From contig JADJAB010000001.1 of NCBI GenBank assembly GCA_016704435.1, positions 550,196 through 614,195 of the forward strand: a DNA stretch of 64,000 nucleotides. Reading direction: 5' to 3'. Below the pieces are notes generated by a model. The model was not told where the DNA came from. It searched no databases and was given only the letters and a program-made list of their open reading frames with translations. Of this stretch, positions 16,165-24,672 are shown piece after piece (position 1 is the first letter of the stretch; every line of letters starts with the position of its first letter). This DNA comes from Rhodobacter sp. GTDB lineage: Bacteria > Pseudomonadota > Alphaproteobacteria > Rhodobacterales > Rhodobacteraceae. Position numbers and translations under genes: made by a program.

Positions 16165-17283
16165 GTGAAGAGTGCCCTCATCACCGGGATCACGGGGCAG
16201 GACGGATCATACCTGTCCGAGTTCCTTCTCGCCAAGGGATACGAGGTTCATGGCATCAAGCGGCGCGCCTCGTTGTTCAATACGGCGCGGATTGATCACA
16301 TCTACGAAGACCCGCACGTCGACAATGCGCGGTTCCGCCTGCACTATGGAGATCTGACCGACACGTCGAACCTGACGCGCATCCTGCAAGAGGTTCAGCC
16401 GGACGAGGTCTACAACCTCGGCGCGCAAAGCCATGTCGCGGTCAGCTTCGAGGCCCCGGAATACACCGCCGATGTCGACGCCACCGGCACGCTGCGGCTG
16501 TTGGAGGCGATCCGCTTTCTCGGGATGGAACAGAGGACCCGGTTCTATCAGGCCTCCACATCCGAACTGTACGGGCTGGTGCAGGAAGTCCCCCAGCGCG
16601 AGACCACGCCTTTCCACCCCCGCAGCCCCTATGCGGTGGCCAAGCTTTACGCCTACTGGATCACGGTGAATTACCGCGAAGCCTATGGGTTCTACGCCTG
16701 CAACGGAATCCTCTTCAACCACGAGTCCCCCCGCCGGGGCGAGACCTTCGTGACCCGCAAGATCACCCGTGGCCTGGCCAATATCGCCACCGGGCTGGAG
16801 CCCTGTCTCTACATGGGCAACATCGACAGCCGGCGCGACTGGGGCCACGCAAAGGACTATGTCCGGATGCAGTGGATGATGCTGCAGCAGGATGCGCCCG
16901 ATGACTTCGTGATCGCAACCGGCAAGCAGTATTCGGTGCGCGAGTTCATCGTCTGGAGTGCCGCCGAACTGGGCCTGACGCTGGAGTTTTCCGGCTCCGG
17001 TCTGGCCGAGATTGCCACCGTTAGCGCCGTCGAGGGCGACAAGGCACCGGCCCTGAAGCCGGGGGTTGTAGTGATGCGCATTGACCCGCGCTATTTCCGT
17101 CCCGCCGAGGTGGACACGCTGTTGGGCGATCCGTCGAAAGCGCGGCAGAAGCTGGGCTGGGTGCCCGAGATCAGCGCGCAGGACATGTGCGCCGAGATGG
17201 TCGCCGAAGACCTGAAAGCGGCGCAGCGCATGAAGCTGCTGAAAGCACACGGTCTGGAGCTACCTGTCAGTCTGGAGGGGTAG
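16165..17283 (+). CDS. gmd: GDP-mannose 4,6-dehydratase
   Basis: 372 residues, the usual length. It converts GDP-D-mannose to GDP-4-keto-6-deoxy-D-mannose, the precursor of GDP-L-fucose, GDP-rhamnose or perosamine. The NADP-binding ALITGITGQDGSYLSEFL is at the N-terminus; the catalytic Ser/Thr is in QASTSELYG (about 128) and the YxxxK in SPYAVAKLYAYW (about 155); NHESPRRGETFVTRKI is the Gmd signature. The start is taken as GTG 16165, ten bases after the glycosyltransferase stop. No fcl/GDP-fucose synthase follows. Confidence 0.95.
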   Translation: MKSALITGITGQDGSYLSEFLLAKGYEVHGIKRRASLFNTARIDHIYEDPHVDNARFRLHYGDLTDTSNLTRILQEVQPDEVYNLGAQSHVAVSFEAPEYTADVDATGTLRLLEAIRFLGMEQRTRFYQASTSELYGLVQEVPQRETTPFHPRSPYAVAKLYAYWITVNYREAYGFYACNGILFNHESPRRGETFVTRKITRGLANIATGLEPCLYMGNIDSRRDWGHAKDYVRMQWMMLQQDAPDDFVIATGKQYSVREFIVWSAAELGLTLEFSGSGLAEIATVSAVEGDKAPALKPGVVVMRIDPRYFRPAEVDTLLGDPSKARQKLGWVPEISAQDMCAEMVAEDLKAAQRMKLLKAHGLELPVSLEG

Positions 17284-17732
17284 ATTGCCGATATCGGCGC
17301 CCGAAAACGAAAAGCACCGCAGATGAACCGGAACGCCGAGGCCGAAGAGCCAAGCATCGACCGGACTACCTGCCAGGACGACTCCCTGAATGCGTCACAT
17401 GGCCTTCTGGTTCCGGCGCGTGACGAGGTGATCGCACGTGAACGCGACGCTTGAAGTGGCGCGGCCCCGGTCGTCCCTCAGTCGTGCCGAGCGTCCTTCG
17501 GTCTTGTCGTGTTTCCTATGGTCTGACAGCAAGTAGCCCAAAGCTCTGAAGTTGCCGTCGATACCTGGGATCGGGTGATATCGACTGGGATTCGACGAAT
17601 GACGCGCTCAAATCGAGGCCGGCTTCGATGCGCTACAGCCGTCCGCGGGGATGCGCAGCGCGCCAGCAGCGAGGTTTGAAGCCTTTTCAACGGGGTTCGA
17701 ACGCCCCCTTCAAGGACGGATGCCAACTCCGA
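17284..17732. other. Intergenic region between gmd and rlmN, nothing recognised
   Basis: 449 bp between convergent genes. It has a mixed composition, a 43-codon ORF at 17323-17454 without ribosome site, and a T-loop-like GGTTCGAAC near 17694-17702 that is not part of a foldable tRNA. It marks the end of the exopolysaccharide locus and may be decayed sequence. Confidence 0.4.
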
Positions 17733-18899
17733 TCAGGGCATTGCGCGCGGATCGGGGCGGGTTTTTCGTGCGCGTTCGGTGGCCGATTTCAGTTGGCCAC
17801 AGGCGGCCATGATATCCTCGCCGCGCGGGGTGCGGATCGGGCTGGCGTAGCCGGCCTTGTAGATGATGTCTGCAAAGGCTTCGATCCGCTCCCAGTCCGA
17901 CCTTTCGTAAGGCGAGCCGGGCCATTCGTTGAATGGAATCAGGTTGATCTTGGCCGGGATGCCCGCGATCAGCTTGACCAACCGCCGCGCGTCGGCGTCT
18001 GAATCATTCACGCCCTTCAGCATGACGTATTCAAAGGTGATCCGCTCGCTGTTCGACAGCCGCGGATACTCGCGCAGCGTGTCCAGCAGGGCCTTGATGT
18101 TCCAGCGCTTGTTGATCGGCACCAGTTGGTCGCGCACCTCATCTGTCGTCGCATGGAACGAAATCGCCAACTGGCAGCCGATCTCGGTCGCGCAGCGGGC
18201 AATCTCGGGCACCACGCCCGAGGTCGAAAGGGTAATCCGGCGGCGGCCCAGGGCGATGCCTTCGCCATCCATCACGATGCCCATGGCGTCGCGGACGGCG
18301 TCGAAGTTGTACAAGGGCTCGCCCATGCCCATCAGGACGACGTTCGACACCAGCCGATCCGCGCCCGCACCTTCGCCCGGCTCCGGCCATTCGCCCAGAT
18401 CGTCGCGCGCCAGCATGACCTGGCCGACGATTTCGCCTGCCGTCAGGTTGCGGACCAGTTTCTGCGTGCCGGTATGACAGAACGAACAGGTCAGCGTGCA
18501 ACCGACCTGGCTGGAGATGCACAGGGTCCCGCGCCCCTCTTCGGGAATATAAACCACCTCGACCTCATGCCCGCCCGCGATGCGGACGAGGTATTTCCGG
18601 GTGCCGTCGGCCGAGATCTGGCGGCTGACCAGCTCCGGCAGGACGATCTCGAACCGATCCGCCAGAAGGGCGCGATAGTCCTTGGCCAGGTTCGTCATCC
18701 TGGCGAAATCGCGGACGCCCCAGTAGTAGACCCATTGCCAGATCTGCCCGACCCGCATTTTCGCCTGCTTTTCCGGCGTACCGGCCGCGATCAGCGCATC
18801 GCGCAATTGCGGGCGCGTCAGGCCGACAAGGTTGATGCGGACACCCTCGGGCAGCTTGCGCGGAATCGTCAGCACGTCTTGCGTGATCGGGGCGGTCAT
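17733..18899 (-). CDS. rlmN: Dual-specificity RNA methyltransferase RlmN
   Basis: 388-residue radical-SAM enzyme that methylates C2 of A2503 in 23S rRNA and A37 in some tRNAs. The iron-sulfur motif is CTLTCSFCHTG (Cys-x3-Cys-x2-Cys). VVLMGMGEPLYNFD, ITLSTSGVVPEI and ISFHATTDEVRDQLVPIN are also present, and the C-terminal GYASPIRTPRGEDIMAACGQL contains the methyl-carrier Cys. The ATG at 18897-18899 gives the family N-terminus; an upstream in-frame ATG at 18978-18980 overlaps unrelated sequence. Confidence 0.97.
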   Translation of the reverse strand: MTAPITQDVLTIPRKLPEGVRINLVGLTRPQLRDALIAAGTPEKQAKMRVGQIWQWVYYWGVRDFARMTNLAKDYRALLADRFEIVLPELVSRQISADGTRKYLVRIAGGHEVEVVYIPEEGRGTLCISSQVGCTLTCSFCHTGTQKLVRNLTAGEIVGQVMLARDDLGEWPEPGEGAGADRLVSNVVLMGMGEPLYNFDAVRDAMGIVMDGEGIALGRRRITLSTSGVVPEIARCATEIGCQLAISFHATTDEVRDQLVPINKRWNIKALLDTLREYPRLSNSERITFEYVMLKGVNDSDADARRLVKLIAGIPAKINLIPFNEWPGSPYERSDWERIEAFADIIYKAGYASPIRTPRGEDIMAACGQLKSATERARKTRPDPRAMP

Positions 18900-18978
18900 G
18901 GTGGCAGATCTTTCGGTTGAAGCCTTGTCACAGGCGATCTGGCGAAGTGTCAGGATGGCGATATAGGCCATTTCGCGC

Positions 18979-19009
18979 AAAAGCGAAAGCGCCCCGCGGA
19001 ACGGGGCGC
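18979..19009 (-). terminator. Rho-independent-type terminator after ialB
   Basis: Perfect 8-bp GC stem: GCGCCCCG at 18989-18996 pairs with CGGGGCGC at 19002-19009 around a 5-base loop. On the minus strand it is followed by TTTCGCTTTTG. It lies 20 bases beyond the IalB stop. Confidence 0.7.
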
Positions 19010-19028
19010 ACGCAGCCGTGACGCCCGC

Positions 19029-19547
19029 CTATTTGCAGCGCAGCCCGGCGTCTTCCATAGCGGCGGTGAAGCCGCGCAGGGAAAAGGTGTCCTTGGTCTG
19101 CGTGCCCTTGCCCGACCGCGCGGTCAGCGTGGCGGTCGTACCCGCCTTCAGCGCCTTCAGCAGCGCTGCATCGTCGCCCGCGCTGCCCGGCCAGGCCCAT
19201 TCGCCATCGGTGAACAGCTGGAAAGCGTTGCCATCGACGCTCACGTCAACAGTCGAGCCGCCCGCAAACGGGTAGCCGCCGGTAAAGCTGATCTCGCCCG
19301 GCTTGCCGGGGCGGAAGGTGACGAACAGAAGGATGTCGCCGCGGCGCACCGAGACGGGCTGGCCGTCGCGGCTGTTCACCGTTTCCTTCGGTTTCGAGAC
19401 GCCCCAGCATTCCTTGGGGCTTTCCTCGGTAAACACGTTCCAATCCGTCATCGTGGCGACGCGGTTGGTCGATTCCTGAGCCTGCGCCACGGTGGCCGCC
19501 AAGGCGATTGCTGCGGCGCCAAGCGCGCGGCGAAGGGTGGAAGTCAT
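19029..19547 (-). CDS. Invasion-associated locus B (IalB) family protein
   Basis: 172-residue exported protein. The signal peptide is at residues 1-23 (ALGAAAIALAATVAQAQ). IalB-family features follow: DWNVFTEESPKECWGVS with the conserved Trp/Cys, VSVRRGDILLFVTFRPG, and the C-terminal TFSLRGFTAAMEDAGLRCK with the second Cys, likely a disulfide. The family is widespread in alphaproteobacteria; its molecular role is unclear outside Bartonella. The start is the ATG at 19545-19547. Confidence 0.9.
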   Translation of the reverse strand: MTSTLRRALGAAAIALAATVAQAQESTNRVATMTDWNVFTEESPKECWGVSKPKETVNSRDGQPVSVRRGDILLFVTFRPGKPGEISFTGGYPFAGGSTVDVSVDGNAFQLFTDGEWAWPGSAGDDAALLKALKAGTTATLTARSGKGTQTKDTFSLRGFTAAMEDAGLRCK

Positions 19548-19730
19548 CTCTGACGCAGCCTCCAAGCTGTCTTTTGCCTCTGTCTCCCACGCCGCACGGC
19601 CTTTGGCCTTTTTGGTCTGGCGGGGGCTGTCTGAACCCGATACCGCATGTTTACGCAAAAATGCCAATGCGCGAAAGCCCCCAAGGCTGTAAACGGGCGT
19701 AAAATCGCACATCTGTGACCGGAGGGGATG

Positions 19731-20735
19731 ATGGCTGAGGTGAACCAGGGTGCTGTGCCGATGGCCGAACTGTGGCGCGGCGGGGTGCTGGAGAGCACGC
19801 ATCTGGGCCATGCGGTGATCTGCGATGCCGGCGGCGTGGTCGAAGCCTGGGGCAACCCTGCGGCGGTGATCTTCCCGCGATCCTCGTGCAAGATGATCCA
19901 GGCCTTGCCACTGCTGGAGACCGGGGCGGCGACGGCGAGGAGGCTGACTGACGCGCATCTGGCGCTGTCTTGCGCCAGCCATCAGGGCGCGCATCTGCAT
20001 GTCGACATGGCCGGGCGCTGGCTGGCCGGCCTGGGGCTGGCTGAGGCCGATCTGCGCTGCGGCGCGCACGAACCCTTTGACCGCGACGAACGCGACCGGC
20101 TGATCCGTGCCTATGAGGCGCCCTGCCAGCTGCACAACAACTGCTCGGGCAAGCATTCGGGGTTTCTGACCGTGACCCAGCACCTGAAGGCGGGGCCGGA
20201 GTATGTGGAACTGGACCATCCCCTGCAAAAGGCGATCCGGGCTGCCACCGAAGAGGTGACGGGCGAGACGGTGGCAGGTTGGGGCTTCGACGGCTGCTCG
20301 GCGCCAAATTTTGCCATGTCGCTGGGCGGCTTGGCGCGCGCGATGGCCGTCTTTGCCAATGCGCGCGAAACCGGGGGGGCGCGGCAGGCGGCGATGCATC
20401 GGCTGACCCGCGCGATGGGCGCGCACCCGGAGCTGGTCGCCGGAGAGGGCCGCGCCTGCACCGAGCTGATGCGGGCGATGGGTGGCCGGGTGGCGATCAA
20501 GACCGGGGCCGAGGCGGTGTTCGTGGCGATCCTGCCGGAAAAGGGCCTGGGCATCGCGCTGAAGGTGTTGGACGGCGCCACCCGCGCGTCCGAGGCGGCG
20601 ATTGCGCATCTTCTGGTGCGGGCGGGCGTGCTAGAGGCCGGGCATCCGGCCACGATCAAGCGGCTGAACCCGGTGCAGAAGAACTGCCGCGGTATCGAGA
20701 CCGGCGAGATTCGCGTGGCGCCCGGCTTTGCCTGA
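19731..20735 (+). CDS. L-asparaginase II (Rhizobium-type, Asparaginase_II family)
   Basis: 334-residue cytosolic amidohydrolase that hydrolyses L-asparagine to aspartate and ammonia. Family motifs: IFPRSSCKMIQALP with the active-site Ser and Lys, LSCASHQG, NNCSGKHSGFL (Cys/Lys that bind zinc in the R. etli-type enzyme) and GWGFDGCSAPNFAMS. Two adjacent ATGs exist (19728 and 19731); the second is better spaced from GGAGGGG. It is monocistronic or read through into DUF2794. Confidence 0.93.
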   Translation: MAEVNQGAVPMAELWRGGVLESTHLGHAVICDAGGVVEAWGNPAAVIFPRSSCKMIQALPLLETGAATARRLTDAHLALSCASHQGAHLHVDMAGRWLAGLGLAEADLRCGAHEPFDRDERDRLIRAYEAPCQLHNNCSGKHSGFLTVTQHLKAGPEYVELDHPLQKAIRAATEEVTGETVAGWGFDGCSAPNFAMSLGGLARAMAVFANARETGGARQAAMHRLTRAMGAHPELVAGEGRACTELMRAMGGRVAIKTGAEAVFVAILPEKGLGIALKVLDGATRASEAAIAHLLVRAGVLEAGHPATIKRLNPVQKNCRGIETGEIRVAPGFA

Positions 20736-20787
20736 GGCACGCACGGCACGCTTGATTTGACGAGGCAAGCACGGCAAGCTTCGGCCC

Positions 20788-21135
20788 ATGAACATGGAAG
20801 CGCCCGTTCCCATTCCTCTGGGTGAACGCTTGCCCGAGCAGGTGGTCTTCGACCGGCGGGAGTTGTCTGCGATCCTGCGGCTGTATGGTCAGATGGTCGC
20901 CGCGGGCGAATGGCGCGATTACGGCATGTCCTTCGGCCACGAGGCGGCGGTGTTCGCGGTGTTTCGCCGGACCGCCGAGGTGCCTTTGTACCGGATCGAA
21001 AAGCGGCCGAAGCTGCGAGGCAGGCAGGGTATGTTTGCCGTAGTCGGGGCCGGCGGGCAGGTTCTGCGGCGCGGGCACGAGTTGGCGGCGGTGCTCAAGG
21101 TGCTGGAGAGCAAACTGATCCGTGCGGTGGGCTGA
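20788..21135 (+). CDS. DUF2794 domain-containing protein
   Basis: 115-residue protein of unknown function conserved in alphaproteobacteria. It is recognised by QVVFDRRELSAILRLYGQMVAAGEWRDY and AVFAVFRRTAEVPLYRIEK. It is soluble, without signal peptide. A tandem near-repeat (GCACGCACGGCACGCTT-like, then GGCAAGCACGGCAAGCTT) lies just upstream at about 20735-20782. It is followed by a hairpin-plus-28-mer repeat. Confidence 0.88.
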   Translation: MNMEAPVPIPLGERLPEQVVFDRRELSAILRLYGQMVAAGEWRDYGMSFGHEAAVFAVFRRTAEVPLYRIEKRPKLRGRQGMFAVVGAGGQVLRRGHELAAVLKVLESKLIRAVG

Positions 21136-21145
21136 GGCGACGGCG

Positions 21146-21196
21146 GCGGGGGCCTGCCCCCGCACCCCCGGAGTATTTGTGCCAAGATGAAGGGGC
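21146..21196 (+). repeat. Hairpin plus conserved 28-mer intergenic repeat, copy 1
   Basis: A perfect 8-bp hairpin (GCGGGGGC at 21146-21153, GCCCCCGC at 21156-21163) is followed by CGGAGTATTTGTGCCAAGAT and eight more bases, 28 in all (21169-21196). The same 28 bases recur at 62799-62826, also behind a strong GC hairpin. It sits between the convergent DUF2794 and NlpC/P60 genes and could end transcription of both. Confidence 0.8.
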
Positions 21197-21197
21197 T

Positions 21198-22018
21198 TCA
21201 GCCTTGCGGTCTGCGTCGCGCGATGACCGGGCCTTCGCCCTGGGCTTCGATGCGGGTGATGGCGTCCGGCAGCCCTTCGTATGCGACGGACATGGTCTTG
21301 CCATTGGCATGGATGATCTGGTCGGGGGTGGTCAGCAGGGCGACGTGGCCTTTCCAGAAGATCAGGTCGCCGCGTTGCCGAGGGGCGCCGTCCGGGATGG
21401 GCTGGCCAATCGTTTGCTGCAGGTCGCTGTCGCCGGGGCAGGGGATACCGGCGGCCAGGAGGGCGGCTTGCACCAGGCCGGAACAATCGATCCCGGCGAC
21501 TGTGTTGCCGCCCCACAGGTAGGGGCGTGCAGCAGCAGTTCCGCCACTGCGACCGGGTCTTCGGCAGGGACGCCAAGCGGGGCAAGATGCGCGGCGGGGA
21601 CGAAGCCCTGCGGGGTGATCGCCCATTTGCCCTCCTGCCCGGTCACGGTGACGCGGGCGTTGAGGTAAAGCGCGTGGTGTTCCGGGGCCTGCGCCTTGGG
21701 TCCGGAGTAGAGATGCGTCGCGGGTGTGGCGATGCGGTGGGTGGGGGTTGTGGCGGGGCCAAGCGCCGCCTCATCGACCCAGCCGCAAAAGCCGTCCTTC
21801 GCGGCCATCACGAAGGCATGGCTCTGGTCGCGGTCGATCACCGTCACCGCATCGCCGTAGAGCAATTGGCGGTCGCGCGGGCCGTTCGGGCGAGTCAGCA
21901 GATCGGACAGCGGTCGGGTGATTGTCGCCGCTTCGCCCTTGGTCAGGGGCGCATCTATGCCGCCTTGCAGCGAGACATGGGCAATGCGACCGGAGAACGG
22001 GGTCAGGCGGCGGTCCAT
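21198..22018 (-). pseudogene. NlpC/P60 family cell-wall peptidase, 1-base frameshift
   Basis: About 273 residues when repaired. The N-terminal half, with SH3-like modules (AAKDGFCGWVDEAALG and WAITPQGFVPAAHLAPLG), is in the frame starting at ATG 22016-22018. The catalytic half is in another frame: YLWGGNTVAGIDCSGLVQAA (Cys nucleophile) and RGDLIFWKGHVALL (His). The junction VAELLLHAP to YLWGG falls at the G4 run 21522-21525, where one more base restores the frame. These enzymes cut gamma-D-glutamyl peptide bonds in murein. It starts directly after the aminopeptidase stop. Confidence 0.88.
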
Positions 22019-23398
22019 CTACAGACCCAGAATGGCAGGCAAGGCACCCAGAATGGCGCGGGCGCCCTGGCCTGCGCCGCCCTTTGGCCGCGCCGGGGCA
22101 TCGCTGGGCGCGTGCCCGTAGATGTCGAAATGCAGGTAGCGCGGATGGTCGGCAAAGCGGCGCAGGAACAACGCTGCGGTGATAGAGCCGGCAAAGCCGA
22201 AGCCCGGCGCATTGTCGAGATCGGCTATGCCCGGCTCGATCACCGGGTCATAGGCATCGTGGAAGGGCATCCGCCAGACCGGGTCGAAGCCCGCCTTCGC
22301 GCCCGCCTCGAGCGCCTGGGCCATGGCCTCGTCGTCGGTGTAGTAGGGGGCGAGGTCGGGGCCGACGGCCACCCGGGCAGCACCCGTCAGCGTGGCCATC
22401 GAGACCAGCGCCTCGCAGCCGTCCTCGCAGGCCAAGGTCAGGGCATCGGCCAGGACCAGCCGGCCCTCGGCGTCGGTGTCATTCACCTCGACCGTTAGGC
22501 CCTTGCGGCTGGTCAGGATATCCTTCGGCTTCAAGGCGTTGCCCGAGATCACGTTCTCCACCGCCGGGATCAGGACGCGCAACCGCAAGGGCAGCCGCAA
22601 TGCCATGATCATTTGCGCCAGACCCAACACGGTGGCCGCCCCGCCCATGTCCTTTTTCATCAGGTTCATGCCGGAGGAGGGCTTGAGGTTCAGCCCGCCG
22701 GTGTCGAAGCAGACGCCCTTGCCGACCAGCACCAGCCTAGGCCCCTTGTCGCCCCAGGCAAAGTCGATCAGCCGGGGCGCGCGCGGGCTGGCGCGGCCGA
22801 CGGCATGGATCATCGGCAGGTTCCGCGCCAGCAGATCGTCGCCGGTGATGACCGCGATTTTCGCGCCATGGGTGGTGGCCAGATCGCGCGCGGCCTGTTC
22901 CAGTTCGGCCGGGCCCATGTCTTGCGCCGGCGTATTGATCAGGTCGCGCGTCAGGAATTCGCCCGTGGCCATTGCGGCAAGCTGGGCAGCGTTGACGCCG
23001 TCAGGCGCCTTCAGCCGGGCAATGGCCTTGTCGGGCTTGCCGGGGCGATAGCGGTCGAAGCGATAGGCAGCGAGCAGTGCTGCCAAAGCCGCTTCCGTCG
23101 CCAGGTCCGCAGAAAGCGCACCCTCCAGATGCCAGTCGCCCGCAGGCAGGGCGGCGATCGCCTTGGCGATGCCGAACCGGGTGCGGCGGCGGATCTTGTC
23201 GGTGCCAAGCCCGGCAACCGCGCCGCTGATCCCGTCCGGTCCGGGCAAGAGCCGAAGGTCGCCCAGGCCGGCCTCAAACCCGCTTGCGCGCAGCCAGGCG
23301 GCCTGGGGCGAGGCAGCAAGAAATTCGTCCAGCCCGTCGGGTTCCACGACATGCAGCGGAAGTGAGGCGGCGGCGGAGTCGGCAAAGGCGGGGATCAT
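22019..23398 (-). CDS. Leucyl aminopeptidase family protein (M17)
   Basis: 459-residue cytosolic dimetal aminopeptidase. Metal-site and active-site motifs of M17 are intact: LVGKGVCFDTGGLNLKPSSGM, LMKKDMGGAATV with the metal Lys/Asp, and the signature NDTDAEGRLVLADAL (about residue 320). The N-terminal 120 residues are divergent, as usual in this subgroup. It precedes, and is probably co-transcribed with, the NlpC/P60 gene, a pairing consistent with murein-peptide turnover. Confidence 0.94.
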   Translation of the reverse strand: MIPAFADSAAASLPLHVVEPDGLDEFLAASPQAAWLRASGFEAGLGDLRLLPGPDGISGAVAGLGTDKIRRRTRFGIAKAIAALPAGDWHLEGALSADLATEAALAALLAAYRFDRYRPGKPDKAIARLKAPDGVNAAQLAAMATGEFLTRDLINTPAQDMGPAELEQAARDLATTHGAKIAVITGDDLLARNLPMIHAVGRASPRAPRLIDFAWGDKGPRLVLVGKGVCFDTGGLNLKPSSGMNLMKKDMGGAATVLGLAQMIMALRLPLRLRVLIPAVENVISGNALKPKDILTSRKGLTVEVNDTDAEGRLVLADALTLACEDGCEALVSMATLTGAARVAVGPDLAPYYTDDEAMAQALEAGAKAGFDPVWRMPFHDAYDPVIEPGIADLDNAPGFGFAGSITAALFLRRFADHPRYLHFDIYGHAPSDAPARPKGGAGQGARAILGALPAILGL

Positions 23399-23469
23399 GG
23401 CTTGCGGGTCCGGTCAGGAAAGGCTTCCTGCGACCCTAGCGCAGCCCGCCCGCGCCGCAAGCCCCGTCA

Positions 23470-23850
23470 TCAGCCGGAAAGGTCGGCGAAATCCTTGTCG
23501 CTGGCCAGCGAGCGTTCGGCCACCCGCAAGAGCCGCGCCCAGACAGCAGAAAAGGCAGTGCTGTCGCAGCGTTCCAGGCAGGCGCGGGCATCCTGGCTGA
23601 CCTGGCCAAGGCTGATCATCCCCAGGTTCTCGGCCATCCGCTGCAGCCGTTTCAACTGTCGCGCCAGATCGGCCAGCTGCTGGCCCTTCACCTGTGCGGC
23701 CAGCCCCGCCATAGCCAGCGCCAATTCGCCCAATGCCCGTGTCACCATCTGTTCGGCTGCCGAAGTGCCGAGGTTGCGGTAGATCACCGCGATCGCCTCG
23801 CCGTCCTGGCGAACCCGTTCGCGAGGACGCAGAACCATTACGTTTTCCAT
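23470..23850 (-). CDS. Conserved hypothetical protein, helical
   Basis: 126 residues, highly helical, without membrane segments. Distinct patches are VLRPRERVRQDGEAIAVIYRNLG, ALGELALAMAGLAAQV and FSAVWARLLRVAERSL. I have the impression of a Rhodobacterales-restricted family but know no function; the size and helices recall a histidine-phosphotransfer or four-helix protein, with no clear phospho-His. I chose ATG 23848-23850 (GGGAAAG upstream); an ATG at 23890-23892 would add 14 residues but has no ribosome site. It diverges from the carbonic anhydrase gene. Confidence 0.7.
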   Translation of the reverse strand: MENVMVLRPRERVRQDGEAIAVIYRNLGTSAAEQMVTRALGELALAMAGLAAQVKGQQLADLARQLKRLQRMAENLGMISLGQVSQDARACLERCDSTAFSAVWARLLRVAERSLASDKDFADLSG

Positions 23851-24014
23851 GATCTTTCCCACACTGATCGTCTTTACACCCAAGGCCATCATGGCGGCCC
23901 GTGCTTTATGCTTCCTTACGCAAAGGTGGCGGAAAGATATTTTGCCTCTCGAATTTTCTGCGAATGCACCCTAGGTAGCTTTCAGCCTTCGACTCTGGCC
24001 ACAAAGGATGCCCC

Positions 24015-24662
24015 ATGCAGCACATCCGCCCGTTGCCTGCCTATCTGGTCCAGCGGTTTCACGGCTGGCGCGCCACCACCTATCAGAACAACCGTGCCTG
24101 GTACCGCCGCCTTGCCGAAAGCGGCCAGCACCCGCGCGCCATGGTGATTTCGTGCTGCGACAGCCGGGTTCACGTCACCTCGATCTTCGGCGCCGATGAG
24201 GGAGAGTTCTTCATCCACCGCAACATCGCCAGCCTTGTGCCGCCGCACAACCCGGACGGCGAATATCATGGCACCTCGGCGACGATCGAATTTGCCGTCA
24301 CCTCGCTGGGGGTGGCGCATATCGTCGTCCTGGGCCATTCCAACTGCGGCGGCGTCAAGGGCTGCCACGACATGTGCCGCGGCCATGCTCCGGCGCTGGA
24401 GGAAAAGACCAGCTTTGTCGGCCGCTGGATGGACATGCTGCGGCCTGGCTTCGACAAGGTGGCGAGCCTGCCCGAAGGCGAAATCCTGCCGGCGCTGGAA
24501 AAACAGGCAGTGCTGATCAGCCTGGAAAACCTGATGACCTTTCCCTTCGTGAAAGAAGCGGTCGAGGATGACCGGCTGACCCTGCACGGGTTGTGGACCG
24601 ACACCGGCGAAGGCGGGCTGGAGGCTTATGACCCGGCCCGCGACGGGTTCTTTCCGGTCTGA
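24015..24662 (+). CDS. Beta-class carbonic anhydrase
   Basis: 215-residue zinc enzyme for CO2/bicarbonate interconversion. Zinc ligands and the catalytic dyad are visible: VISCCDSRVHV (Cys, with Asp-Arg) and VVLGHSNCGGVKG (His, Cys), plus NIASLVPP and the C-terminal LTLHGLWTDTGEGGLEAYD. The length fits the cytosolic bacterial form. It stands alone. Confidence 0.95.
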   Translation: MQHIRPLPAYLVQRFHGWRATTYQNNRAWYRRLAESGQHPRAMVISCCDSRVHVTSIFGADEGEFFIHRNIASLVPPHNPDGEYHGTSATIEFAVTSLGVAHIVVLGHSNCGGVKGCHDMCRGHAPALEEKTSFVGRWMDMLRPGFDKVASLPEGEILPALEKQAVLISLENLMTFPFVKEAVEDDRLTLHGLWTDTGEGGLEAYDPARDGFFPV

Positions 24663-24672
24663 CCCTGCGGCC

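Noticed and set aside
17640..17740. Possible tRNA (GGTTCGAAC T-loop-like sequence near 17694)
   Set aside because: The T-stem does not pair properly and no acceptor, D-arm or anticodon arm can be folded on either strand.
20735..20787. Tandem near-repeat before the DUF2794 gene as a regulatory element
   Set aside because: Two imperfect units only, no symmetry and no known regulator; likely chance or slippage.
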